From: an uncultured Lachnospiraceae bacterium
Lineage (GTDB): Bacteria; Bacillota; Clostridia; Lachnospirales; Lachnospiraceae
Assembly (NCBI GenBank): GCA_905233835.1
Contig: CAJOGB010000008.1
Coordinates: 1-34,562, forward strand
Length of the DNA stretch: 34,562 bases
Reading direction: 5' to 3'
A program made the position numbers and the translations under genes. The notes below the pieces were generated by a model. The model saw nothing but the letters and a program-made list of their open reading frames with translations, made no database searches and was not told the DNA's origin. Shown one piece after another: positions 26,189 through 34,562 of this stretch (position 1 is its first letter; every line of letters begins with the position of its first letter).

Positions 26189-26404
26189 TTACGTCCAAGA
26201 CACTTTTAATTCTCTTTTGTTTTCAGCGCAATCGGATAAATACAGATTGATTAGTGTCTGATATGGTATCCCGGTTTGTTCCGCCATATCCTTAAAGTAA
26301 TCCACTGTTTCTACATTGATATTAATCGTAATCTGTTTTTTTAATTTCTTTGTATACGGATTCTTTCTTGGATTAGAATCCTTAATATCATATTTATCTT
26401 TCAT
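26189..26404 (-). CDS. BrnA/CopG-like (ribbon-helix-helix) antitoxin-family protein
   Basis: KKQITININVETVDYFKDMAEQTGIPYQTLINLYLSDCAENKR. Confidence 0.8.
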   Translation of the reverse strand: MKDKYDIKDSNPRKNPYTKKLKKQITININVETVDYFKDMAEQTGIPYQTLINLYLSDCAENKRELKVSWT

Positions 26405-26445
26405 AATTATATTCTCTCATCTTTCAATTATGTATTATTTTTTTG

Positions 26446-27051
26446 TTATGGATTCAAAAGAACCTTCTTTTGAATCTCTTTCCAGTCAAGTATTCGCTTA
26501 TAGTTTTTATTCGGAAACTCACAGTCTTTATTCCAAGGACGATCAAATACCAAAACCTTTAAATCCATAAAAGGTTCCAAATACGGAAATGCCACCGGTG
26601 AATCCTCCACCGCATAGTCGAAGTGCATTTTATAGAAGTCTTCTAGTTCCAAATTATGCTCATTGGTTCCGTAAAAAGAATCCCGATTATACTTATTTAA
26701 GCAGTATAGCTTTACTCTCTTTAAATCATGGTCATCCAACCACTGTCTGGAAGCTTCATAGGTAAAATACGGCCGACCGGTAATAATGGATACTTCATGG
26801 CCCCCATCCAGCCACTCATTGATTACCTCGGAACATCCCGGTGTTTTTTCATAAGAAAGCAAAACTTCAGGACGATGGCCCTCTTCCATCAAAAGCTGAT
26901 ACTGTTCATCCGTTAAATCAAAGGTCTTTTGCAGGTTAAAAAACTTTACCTCTTCATAGGGCACATCCTTTTCAAAAAGTCTCTTTGCAATCTCCGTAAA
27001 GGAGCGTGCCGTTTCACATAAACAATCATCAAAATCCACGTAAAAATTCAT
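26446..27051 (-). CDS. HAD-family 5'-nucleotidase-like hydrolase
   Basis: FYVDFDDCLCET motif I, SIITGRP motif II, DYAVEDSP. Confidence 0.8.
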   Translation of the reverse strand: MNFYVDFDDCLCETARSFTEIAKRLFEKDVPYEEVKFFNLQKTFDLTDEQYQLLMEEGHRPEVLLSYEKTPGCSEVINEWLDGGHEVSIITGRPYFTYEASRQWLDDHDLKRVKLYCLNKYNRDSFYGTNEHNLELEDFYKMHFDYAVEDSPVAFPYLEPFMDLKVLVFDRPWNKDCEFPNKNYKRILDWKEIQKKVLLNP

Positions 27052-27069
27052 ATAAGTCCCACCTAGTAT

Positions 27070-27450
27070 TTAAAATCCAAACAAGCCCTTGGGAATCAAA
27101 TCGGAAATCTTATCAAGTTCTCCCTGAATGGTCGTAGAAACGTCAGACAAACTGTCATGCAGTTCGGCAACGTACTCTTCCATGGTTTCCAAGGAATCAC
27201 TGATACTCTTAATGTTCTTCTGTAGTTCCTTAAAGAAATCGATTACAGGCGGCAAATAAATCATTAATGCGATAATAATTACAACCGCGATTACAACCCA
27301 AACAATAAGCTTCACCAAACGTATCTTTTCGTCACGGCGTTTTGCGCGAACCAACTCCATTAACATTTCATGATCCGTCATTTCTTCCACCGCCGGTTTT
27401 TTCTCAAATAAACTCAAAACCATATCCTCCCACTTATGCATCCAACGCAC
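27070..27450 (-). CDS. Single-TM protein with coiled-coil C-terminus
   Basis: IVWVVIAVVIIIALMIYL TM; heptad-like tail; overlaps the upstream gene by 17 bp. Confidence 0.7.
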   Translation of the reverse strand: MRWMHKWEDMVLSLFEKKPAVEEMTDHEMLMELVRAKRRDEKIRLVKLIVWVVIAVVIIIALMIYLPPVIDFFKELQKNIKSISDSLETMEEYVAELHDSLSDVSTTIQGELDKISDLIPKGLFGF

Positions 27451-28414
27451 TCTTTAAAAGTTCTTTATACTCCGAAACCACATCCTCCGGAGAAATCAGT
27501 TTCATATCATTTCCAAAGCTTAAAAGCCATCCGAAAAACTGTCCGCTGATGGCCACCGTCACACGGAATCTGATCCACTCCTCATCTTCTTTTCGCACCG
27601 GTATATCCGTTCCGAAGCGATCCAAAACAACACCGATTAAGTATTTCTTGGCAAGAATGGTTACGGTTTCTTCCCTACCGTAAAACATGCCAAATACCTT
27701 TTCCGCATAGGAAGACATATCAAGTTTTTGGAATTCTTCCAAACCAAGACGTTTTTCTTCCAATGAAGAAATTCGACGCATCTTATCTACACGATAGTTT
27801 TTCATGATACCGTCTTCTTCATCAAAAGCCAAAAGATAATAGTTTTCTTGGTCCCAAAGAAGTGACCAAGGGCTTACCACATAAGGCTTATCCTTTCTGG
27901 GTACTAACTCCTTATCTAAGTTCCACTGCAGGTATTCAAAGGATATTTGGTGATTCTCATTCATGGCCAAATGAATGGCATCCACGTTATAGTAGATGCT
28001 TTCATTCTGGGTCTTATTTCGACCGGCCACCACGATGGAACGTTGCAATTCCTTCGCCTCATACTTGGACACCAAACTTTCCAGTTTCCCGATTAACTCT
28101 CTGGATTTTTTCTCCGTAATAAATCGGGATGCGGACACGGAATCCACCAAAAGTTTTAACTCCGCGATTTCGAACTGTTTTTCCACCACCTTGTAGTAGA
28201 AGTTCTTTCCCACCTTTTCTTTTTCCACAAAGATGCCCAATTCTTCCAATGCCTGGATATCTCGATAGATACTTTTTCGGTCGGCGGAAATCTCGTTTTT
28301 TTCCAATAAATTTAAAATTTGGCTCATGGTAATACCATGAGCCTCATCTGTATTTTCCATGAGAATCTTCCCAAGGAAATATAATTTCATTTTTTGATTT
28401 TCTAATCTGGACAT
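27434..28414 (-). CDS. HTH-WYL domain transcriptional regulator
   Basis: SADRKSIYRDIQALEELGI (HTH_11); VVSPWSLLWDQENYYLLAFDEEDGIMKNYRVDKM WYL domain. Confidence 0.92.
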   Translation of the reverse strand: MSRLENQKMKLYFLGKILMENTDEAHGITMSQILNLLEKNEISADRKSIYRDIQALEELGIFVEKEKVGKNFYYKVVEKQFEIAELKLLVDSVSASRFITEKKSRELIGKLESLVSKYEAKELQRSIVVAGRNKTQNESIYYNVDAIHLAMNENHQISFEYLQWNLDKELVPRKDKPYVVSPWSLLWDQENYYLLAFDEEDGIMKNYRVDKMRRISSLEEKRLGLEEFQKLDMSSYAEKVFGMFYGREETVTILAKKYLIGVVLDRFGTDIPVRKEDEEWIRFRVTVAISGQFFGWLLSFGNDMKLISPEDVVSEYKELLKSALDA

Positions 28415-28418
28415 GCCC

Positions 28419-30713
28419 CTAAAAACCCTTATGATCCTTAATGTAAACCTTCTCGTACTCGTAAATCGGAATCGGCTGTGAGAAGAAATATCCCTGGAAG
28501 AATTCGCATCCGCAGTTTCTTAAGAATGTGTACTGCTCTTCCGTCTCGATACCTTCTGCGATAGAGCCCATATTCAAACGCTTTGACAACTCGATGACAA
28601 AGGAAAGAATCTCTTCACTCTTTTCCTTATCATGGGTCTCACGTAAAAATCCAAGATCCAACTTCAAAACATCTACCGGTATATTCTTTAATGTATTTAA
28701 AGAAGAATATCCGCTTCCGAAATCATCCATCTCAATAATGAAGCCGTACTCCTGCAAACGTCTTAAAAGATCGATACAGTTGTCCGTATCGACAATCATG
28801 GTCTCCGTGATTTCCAGACGTAAGTTTTTAGGTGATACTTCGTACTTCTCCACCAAATTCGTCAAGATATCACATACATCCGCTAAATAAATATCCTTCG
28901 GTGAAATGTTTACGGACAAATAATAATCCTCGTATCCCTTTTCTTTCCAATCCCGAAGAATCTGGCACGCACGTTCCCAAACATAACGGTCAAGATTTAA
29001 AATCATTCCGTTCTTTTCAAAGATTTCAATAAAGCGTCCCGGCAAAAGCAATCCTTCTGTGGGATGTGCCCAACGAACCAATACTTCCGCTCCGCTTGAA
29101 AAACCTTCGCTATTAATCTGAGGCTGCAAATACGGGATGAACTGTCCAAATTCGATGGCAGAGTTTAACTCGCTTGAAATGGACTGTTCCCACATCATGT
29201 CACGACGGGCAATCTCATCATAAAATGCGATGCGCTCCTCAAAGCTGTTCTTAATCTTTGAAATCGCAAATGCCGCACGGTCAAACATGATATCAATGGG
29301 TGTCTCGTCATTTTCCTGAATCTCATAAACACCCATATGAAGAATCACCATATAGGAAGTCTCATCCTCGGTGAACTTTAACTCGTTTAACATCTTGGAA
29401 ATCTTTCCTGCATGGAAATACTTCCGTTCAAGCATAATACCGAACTTATCTCCGGTAAGTCTTCCGTATACCGCATCTAAGGTCTCAAACTCGGCAAGCT
29501 GTTTTGCAACGCGAATCAAAAGTTCATCACCGCTTTTTCTTCCCAGAACTTCATTTACACCCTTAAAGTCGCGAATATCAACTACCAACAGATAATAACT
29601 CTTGTCCGGATTCTCACGAAGTCTGCGTTCAATCACTTCGTACAAACCTGTCCGGTTATACACGCCGGTCAAAGGATCGTGGAAGGCTAAGTAACGTTCT
29701 CTCTGATGTAATTCCACCTGCTTCGTGTAATTTAAAATCTTATAATAATTACCAATTTCATTCTCGCGACTCTTAATGGCCTGTGAGGTGATATGTAAAG
29801 AAATCTTTTCGCCGTCTACCATGCGAATATAGGTATCTTCCATAAAGTCATCATTGGAAACATACTCTCTTCCTTCGTTTAACCACTCTAAGAGTTTCAT
29901 CTCCACCACATGATAACTACCACGAGGAACACCGAGAAGCGTTTTAGCGGTATTGTTGGCAAAAATACAATTTCCGTCCACATCAAACAAAACGATTCCG
30001 TCCTTTACATCTGCAATGATGCTGGAAATCATGTTATACACCAAAATCCTCGGAACACGATTAATAGAGAAATAATAAATAAACAATCCTCCGCAAATAT
30101 AACCGAGCATGGAGTAATCCACCACAGCGTTCTTTACGATATATACGAGATTTATTCCGACGATTACGATTAAAACAAGGGCGATTAAAACATATTCCAC
30201 CCAATATACTTTGTCGGAATTTGCAATCTTTCGAAACAGTGCCAAAAGTGCGGTCACAAACATGACATAGCACAAGAATAAATGGAACTGGTAGTACTTC
30301 GTAAATGTGGAAACAAAAAACAATTCTCCGTTAACCGTAACGGAATCAACGGTGGAAATATATCCGCCGGAAATGTTTCCGAGAATCATTACGGAATCAA
30401 TGCCGATAGCACCCCGTAAAAAGTAATCCCACCAGGATTTATGCATAGGCTGGCGAGTATACTCGTAGCAAAAACGAAGTAAATAATAAAGCAAATAATC
30501 AATGGAAATATAATACAGACTGTAAAAGACTCTCGCCACGATGGGATACGCAAAGCCAACAATCATAAGCTGCGTAAATACGGTCCAGGTAGACATCAAC
30601 ATGAGCTTATTCACCGTCGCACCGATTTCTTTATCGCTTTTTCTGGCTCCGCCTGCACACATGACAAGAATGATCATAATGAATGCACAGGTTAAGGTAT
30701 ATGCTAATCTCAT
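28419..30713 (-). CDS. 7TM-PAS-GGDEF(degenerate)-EAL protein
   Basis: GRLTGDKFG in place of GGDEF; SGAEVLVRW and DDFGSGYSSLNTLKNIPVDVLKLD EAL motifs. Confidence 0.92.
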   Translation of the reverse strand: MRLAYTLTCAFIMIILVMCAGGARKSDKEIGATVNKLMLMSTWTVFTQLMIVGFAYPIVARVFYSLYYISIDYLLYYLLRFCYEYTRQPMHKSWWDYFLRGAIGIDSVMILGNISGGYISTVDSVTVNGELFFVSTFTKYYQFHLFLCYVMFVTALLALFRKIANSDKVYWVEYVLIALVLIVIVGINLVYIVKNAVVDYSMLGYICGGLFIYYFSINRVPRILVYNMISSIIADVKDGIVLFDVDGNCIFANNTAKTLLGVPRGSYHVVEMKLLEWLNEGREYVSNDDFMEDTYIRMVDGEKISLHITSQAIKSRENEIGNYYKILNYTKQVELHQRERYLAFHDPLTGVYNRTGLYEVIERRLRENPDKSYYLLVVDIRDFKGVNEVLGRKSGDELLIRVAKQLAEFETLDAVYGRLTGDKFGIMLERKYFHAGKISKMLNELKFTEDETSYMVILHMGVYEIQENDETPIDIMFDRAAFAISKIKNSFEERIAFYDEIARRDMMWEQSISSELNSAIEFGQFIPYLQPQINSEGFSSGAEVLVRWAHPTEGLLLPGRFIEIFEKNGMILNLDRYVWERACQILRDWKEKGYEDYYLSVNISPKDIYLADVCDILTNLVEKYEVSPKNLRLEITETMIVDTDNCIDLLRRLQEYGFIIEMDDFGSGYSSLNTLKNIPVDVLKLDLGFLRETHDKEKSEEILSFVIELSKRLNMGSIAEGIETEEQYTFLRNCGCEFFQGYFFSQPIPIYEYEKVYIKDHKGF

Positions 30714-30879
30714 AATTATAAGAGTCCTTCCATAATCAAATGTTTTATTATTTTACCACACTTCAAATGACAAAAAAAGAAGGTAATCCCACGAAACTGC
30801 GAAAGATTTCCTATGTTTTTTGAAAGAATAAGCGTATAATTATTGCAGATGTTTTATGAAATATCTGAGGAGAGGAAAA

Positions 30880-33834
30880 ATGAAAGATTACAAACGTTTC
30901 TTGGCACTTACGCTTTCGTGTGTGCTTTCTTTATCAATTGCTTATTTTTATCCCTTAAATGCATGCGCGGATAAATCCTACGACACTTCCGGACTGGAAA
31001 TCGGTCAAACCACCGTACTTTACAATTCCAGCATCGGTATGCCAACCTCCGAAGCAAATGCGGTAGTTCAAACCGGTGACGGATTTATTTGGATTGGAAG
31101 TTACAGCGGTCTGGTTCGATACGACGGAAATCAGTTCTATCGTTTCGACTCCACCACAGGTATTACTTCCGTTATTTCCATGTATGTGGATTCCAAAGAT
31201 CGTCTGTGGATCGGCACCAACGATAACGGTGTGGCGCTTTTTGAAAACGGCACCTTTACCTTTATTCAAGAATCCGACGGTCTCCCCTCTTCCACCGTAC
31301 ACTCCATCTCCGAAACCGATGATGGCCAAATTTTAGTCGGTACATCTTTAGGCCTTGTGAAAGTGGATTCCAAAATGCAACTTTCTTCATACGGTCACAA
31401 AGAATTAGACTCCGCCTATATTTATTCCATGAAACGCGGTCCAAAAAATGATGTCTACGGACTTACCTATAACGGTGATATCTTTACGATTTCAAATAAC
31501 GAGGTCACCTCATTTTATGCAAGCGGTGAATTGGAGTTTGACGGATATGCTTACTGCATTCATCCGGACCCGAACCAACCCGGATATGCCTATGTGGGAA
31601 CAAACGGAAATCACATTTATCACGGAGATATGCTTCACGGCTTTTCCGATATGACTACCTATGAAGTCACCGAGCAAAACAGTATAAATGCCCTTTATGT
31701 AAAAGGCAACACCCTTTGGATTGGATCCTTAGACGGCATCGGTTACATCGATTTATCCACCAATGACTACAAGAAGCTTCAGGATTCCAAAATGAACTAT
31801 TCCGTAGAAAACATTATGGAAGACTACGAAGGAAATCTCTGGTTTGCTTCTTCCAGAGAAGGTGTGTTAAAACTTACCACCAGCATTTTTACGGATATCA
31901 ACCGCCTCAATGACATGAAGGATACGGTTTGCAACACCACCTGTCTTCGAGGCGACAATCTTTATGTGGGAACGGACGACGGTCTTTTAGTCATGGATAA
32001 AGAATATGCCTTTATGGAAACTCCATTAACCAAGATGTTAGAAGGCATCCGAATACGAGCCATAAAAAAAGACTCCAATGGAAATCTTTGGATTTGTACC
32101 TACAGTGATTACGGTTTGGTTTGTCTACATCCGGATGACACCTTTGAATCCTACTCCACCGAAACCGGATTGTATTCCAATCGTGTACGTACGGTTTACG
32201 AACTTCAAAACGGTATCATCGCCGTTGCGTTAACCGGCGGCATCGACTTTATAAAAGACGATAAAATCTATTCTTCCTTTACGGGAGATAACGGCATTTC
32301 CAACATGGATGCCCTGACCATTTGTGAAGCAAACGATGCCAGCGAAGTATATCTCGGAACCGACGGCGACGGTCTTTATATCTTGCCTGCCAATGAAAAT
32401 CCCGATGATGTCATTCACTTTGACTTAGACGACGGACTTACCTCCAAAGTAATTTTGCAGATTAAATACGATAAGTTCCGTGACTACTATTGGATCATTA
32501 CATCCAATTCCATTGCGTATATGAAGGATCACGAAATCACCACCATTACGAACTTCCCCTACGCAAATAACTTTGATATCTTTTTTGATACGAATAATAA
32601 CGTTTGGGTGCTTTCCTCCAACGGTATCTACGTGGTAAACGCAGATGAACTTTTGGAGAACCCGAAGACCTTGGTCTATACCTTATACAATGCGGATTCC
32701 GGCATGCCCCATGTCACCACCGCCAACTCCAGAAATGATCTGGAGGAAAACGGAGATTTGTACATCGCCGGAACCACAGGTGTCACAAAGGTAAACATCT
32801 ACAACGAGATAAAAAACCAGGACGCTCACTTACAGATTCCGTTTATCGAAGTGGACGATGAAATCTACTACATTGATGACAGCGGCATCATTACGATTCC
32901 CGCTACCGCAAAGCGTGTCACCATCTACAGTTATGCTCTATCCTACAAACTTGATAATCCAAAGCTTGAGTACTATCTCGAAGGATTTGACGAAAACGCT
33001 TTTACCACCACCAAGCATGACTTAACGGAAGTAACCTACACGAACTTAAAAGGTGGAACCTATGTCTATCATTTAAAAACCGCGGCAAAGGATCCGAATG
33101 ACGAACAAGAAATCACCCTTACCATTAAAAAGCAAAAGGGACTCCACGAATATTTATGGTTCAACATCCTTTTAATGTTTTTCATCGCCGGAGTCATTTT
33201 CTTACTGATTCACCGACGATTTAAAAAGAAAGCAAAAATCTTGGAAGAAAAGAACAAGGAAACCAGAAACCTGGTAACCCAGATTACAAAAGCATTCGCA
33301 AAAACCATCGATATGAAGGACCGCTATACAAACGGTCACTCCTTCCGTGTTGCCCGCTATACCAAACTTTTGGCAAGAAAACTGGGCTACAGTGAAGATC
33401 AGGTGGAGGACATGTATAATATCGCGCTACTACACGATATTGGGAAGTTGTCCATTCCCGATGCCATCCTAAATAAGCCTGAAGGATTAAACGACGAAGA
33501 ATATGCGGTGATGAAATCCCATACCATTAAGGGCGAAGAAGTCTTAAAGGAAATCTCCATCGCACCGGATTTGGCCATCGGTGCCGGATACCACCACGAA
33601 CGCTTAGACGGTAAAGGATATCCTCACGGATACTCCGCCGAAGAGATTCCCATGGTGGCACAGATTATCGCCGTGGCAGATACCTTTGATGCCATGTATT
33701 CTACCAGGCCCTACCGAAAGCAACTTCCCATTCAAACCGTATTAGACGAACTGAAACGTGTTTCCGGAACCCAGGTAAATGCAGAAGTTGTAGAAAAACT
33801 AATTGAACTCGCAGACGAAGGCGTCATCAAATAA
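30880..33834 (+). CDS. Beta-propeller (Reg_prop)/Y_Y_Y sensor with TM and HD-GYP phosphodiesterase domain
   Basis: Repeated WIGS/WIGT propeller blades; EYYLEGFDE Y_Y_Y region; LLHDIGKLSIPD and HHERLDGKGYP; GAGGAGAGG SD favours start at 30880 over 30856. Confidence 0.93.
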   Translation: MKDYKRFLALTLSCVLSLSIAYFYPLNACADKSYDTSGLEIGQTTVLYNSSIGMPTSEANAVVQTGDGFIWIGSYSGLVRYDGNQFYRFDSTTGITSVISMYVDSKDRLWIGTNDNGVALFENGTFTFIQESDGLPSSTVHSISETDDGQILVGTSLGLVKVDSKMQLSSYGHKELDSAYIYSMKRGPKNDVYGLTYNGDIFTISNNEVTSFYASGELEFDGYAYCIHPDPNQPGYAYVGTNGNHIYHGDMLHGFSDMTTYEVTEQNSINALYVKGNTLWIGSLDGIGYIDLSTNDYKKLQDSKMNYSVENIMEDYEGNLWFASSREGVLKLTTSIFTDINRLNDMKDTVCNTTCLRGDNLYVGTDDGLLVMDKEYAFMETPLTKMLEGIRIRAIKKDSNGNLWICTYSDYGLVCLHPDDTFESYSTETGLYSNRVRTVYELQNGIIAVALTGGIDFIKDDKIYSSFTGDNGISNMDALTICEANDASEVYLGTDGDGLYILPANENPDDVIHFDLDDGLTSKVILQIKYDKFRDYYWIITSNSIAYMKDHEITTITNFPYANNFDIFFDTNNNVWVLSSNGIYVVNADELLENPKTLVYTLYNADSGMPHVTTANSRNDLEENGDLYIAGTTGVTKVNIYNEIKNQDAHLQIPFIEVDDEIYYIDDSGIITIPATAKRVTIYSYALSYKLDNPKLEYYLEGFDENAFTTTKHDLTEVTYTNLKGGTYVYHLKTAAKDPNDEQEITLTIKKQKGLHEYLWFNILLMFFIAGVIFLLIHRRFKKKAKILEEKNKETRNLVTQITKAFAKTIDMKDRYTNGHSFRVARYTKLLARKLGYSEDQVEDMYNIALLHDIGKLSIPDAILNKPEGLNDEEYAVMKSHTIKGEEVLKEISIAPDLAIGAGYHHERLDGKGYPHGYSAEEIPMVAQIIAVADTFDAMYSTRPYRKQLPIQTVLDELKRVSGTQVNAEVVEKLIELADEGVIK

Positions 33835-33837
33835 AAA

Positions 33838-33867
33838 GAAAGTGCCATCCATATTGGATGGCACTTT
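33838..33867. terminator. Bidirectional terminator between convergent genes
   Basis: AAAGTGCCATCC-ATATT-GGATGGCACTTT. Confidence 0.85.
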
Positions 33868-33879
33868 CCTTCATGCCGA

Positions 33880-34296
33880 TTATCGTTCATTGAAACGAAT
33901 TCTTATCATCACTTCCAAATCGGAAATAATCGTATCTTTAAACTTTCGTTCGTACACTTCTCTTTGATCCAAATAAATCACGGGTGTACCGTCCGGAAGT
34001 ATCTCGCATCGAATATCATCATAAGGACACATTCCGAAAACCGTAATCGCACGATCCGTGGTATCTTCATCTTTTCCGTATTCCAAAATCAACTCTTCCA
34101 GTTTTTCGATAATCAAAAACTTTACTTGAATCACAAGTCCCTCTAAACGGGAAAACTTTTCGGATTCTTTTCCGTCCATATCCCGAAGTCTGCTTAAAGC
34201 TTCATCAAAAATATCCTCGTCTAGATTTGTAATGAAGTCCACTCCATTATCGGTACATTGGAATACTTTTTTTAAAACACTGCGATCTGTCATCAA
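33880..34296 (-). CDS. Conserved hypothetical protein, cytosolic
   Basis: 138 aa; GGGAGGCG SD; start either TTG 34296 or ATG 34293. Confidence 0.7.
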   Translation of the reverse strand: MMTDRSVLKKVFQCTDNGVDFITNLDEDIFDEALSRLRDMDGKESEKFSRLEGLVIQVKFLIIEKLEELILEYGKDEDTTDRAITVFGMCPYDDIRCEILPDGTPVIYLDQREVYERKFKDTIISDLEVMIRIRFNER

Positions 34297-34562
34297 TTAA
34301 TTCACGCCTCCCTTATCATCTATTCTAATACTTCGCCCCTTCATTTACAACCGCGCATTTAATTTTATACAATTCTATTTTTGCAAGATTTGGCTACTTT
34401 TTCTTTGTCTTTGACGAGCATTACTTAGGAAGGCGAACTATAATGCAATTGTAAAACAAAGAGAAAGACTAACTATTAAAAGTCAACAAGAAAATGAAGA
34501 TTTTTGAATAAAACATCATGAGATGTTTTAGATAGCCTGGAGGCAGGCTTAAGCCTCAATCA

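Noticed and set aside
30955-31329. 124-aa minus-strand ORF inside the HD-GYP gene
   Set aside because: Antisense shadow of the beta-propeller repeats (Gly-rich), no SD.
34420-34470. Plus-strand promoter (TTGACG...TATAAT)
   Set aside because: Spacing of about 22 nt is too long for a sigma-A promoter.

Overview
This 34.6 kb window looks like a Lachnospiraceae-type Firmicute chromosome; that assignment is inferred from protein style, SD-type ribosome binding sites and low GC. Most genes are on the minus strand. One long minus-strand run reads clpX-like > DUF5721-like > degV > folC > J-domain protein > two tandem 7TM-GGDEF paralogues > the N-terminus of an [FeFe]-hydrogenase-like protein cut by the window edge. 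Other genes include a GGDEF-EAL protein, a frameshifted RNA methylase, ilvE, a flavin reductase-like protein, a MATE transporter, a YitT-type protein, lysA, an alpha-amylase, a hybrid histidine kinase with HPt, a leaderless lytic transglycosylase, a WYL regulator operon headed by a degenerate GGDEF/EAL protein, and a beta-propeller HD-GYP protein. There are two tRNAs, Leu-CAA (minus) and Thr-GGT (plus). A small accessory islet (23.5-26.4 kb) next to tRNA-Thr carries antitoxin-like and orphan small genes, including a 54-codon VbhA-like ORF missing from the supplied track. The two observations most worth follow-up are: (1) an unannotated ~93-nt candidate small RNA at 12557-12649, with its own promoter, a 9-bp hairpin presenting an ACCCC loop, two more C-rich single-stranded segments and a strong terminator, whose C-rich motifs match Shine-Dalgarno sequences of genes in this window; and (2) a tRNA-Leu gene whose first 17 nt are repeated twice upstream in an exact 56-bp period, each copy followed by a 39-nt hairpin segment, between the promoter and the intact tRNA. 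No searches or folding programs were run; family names come from recognised motifs.
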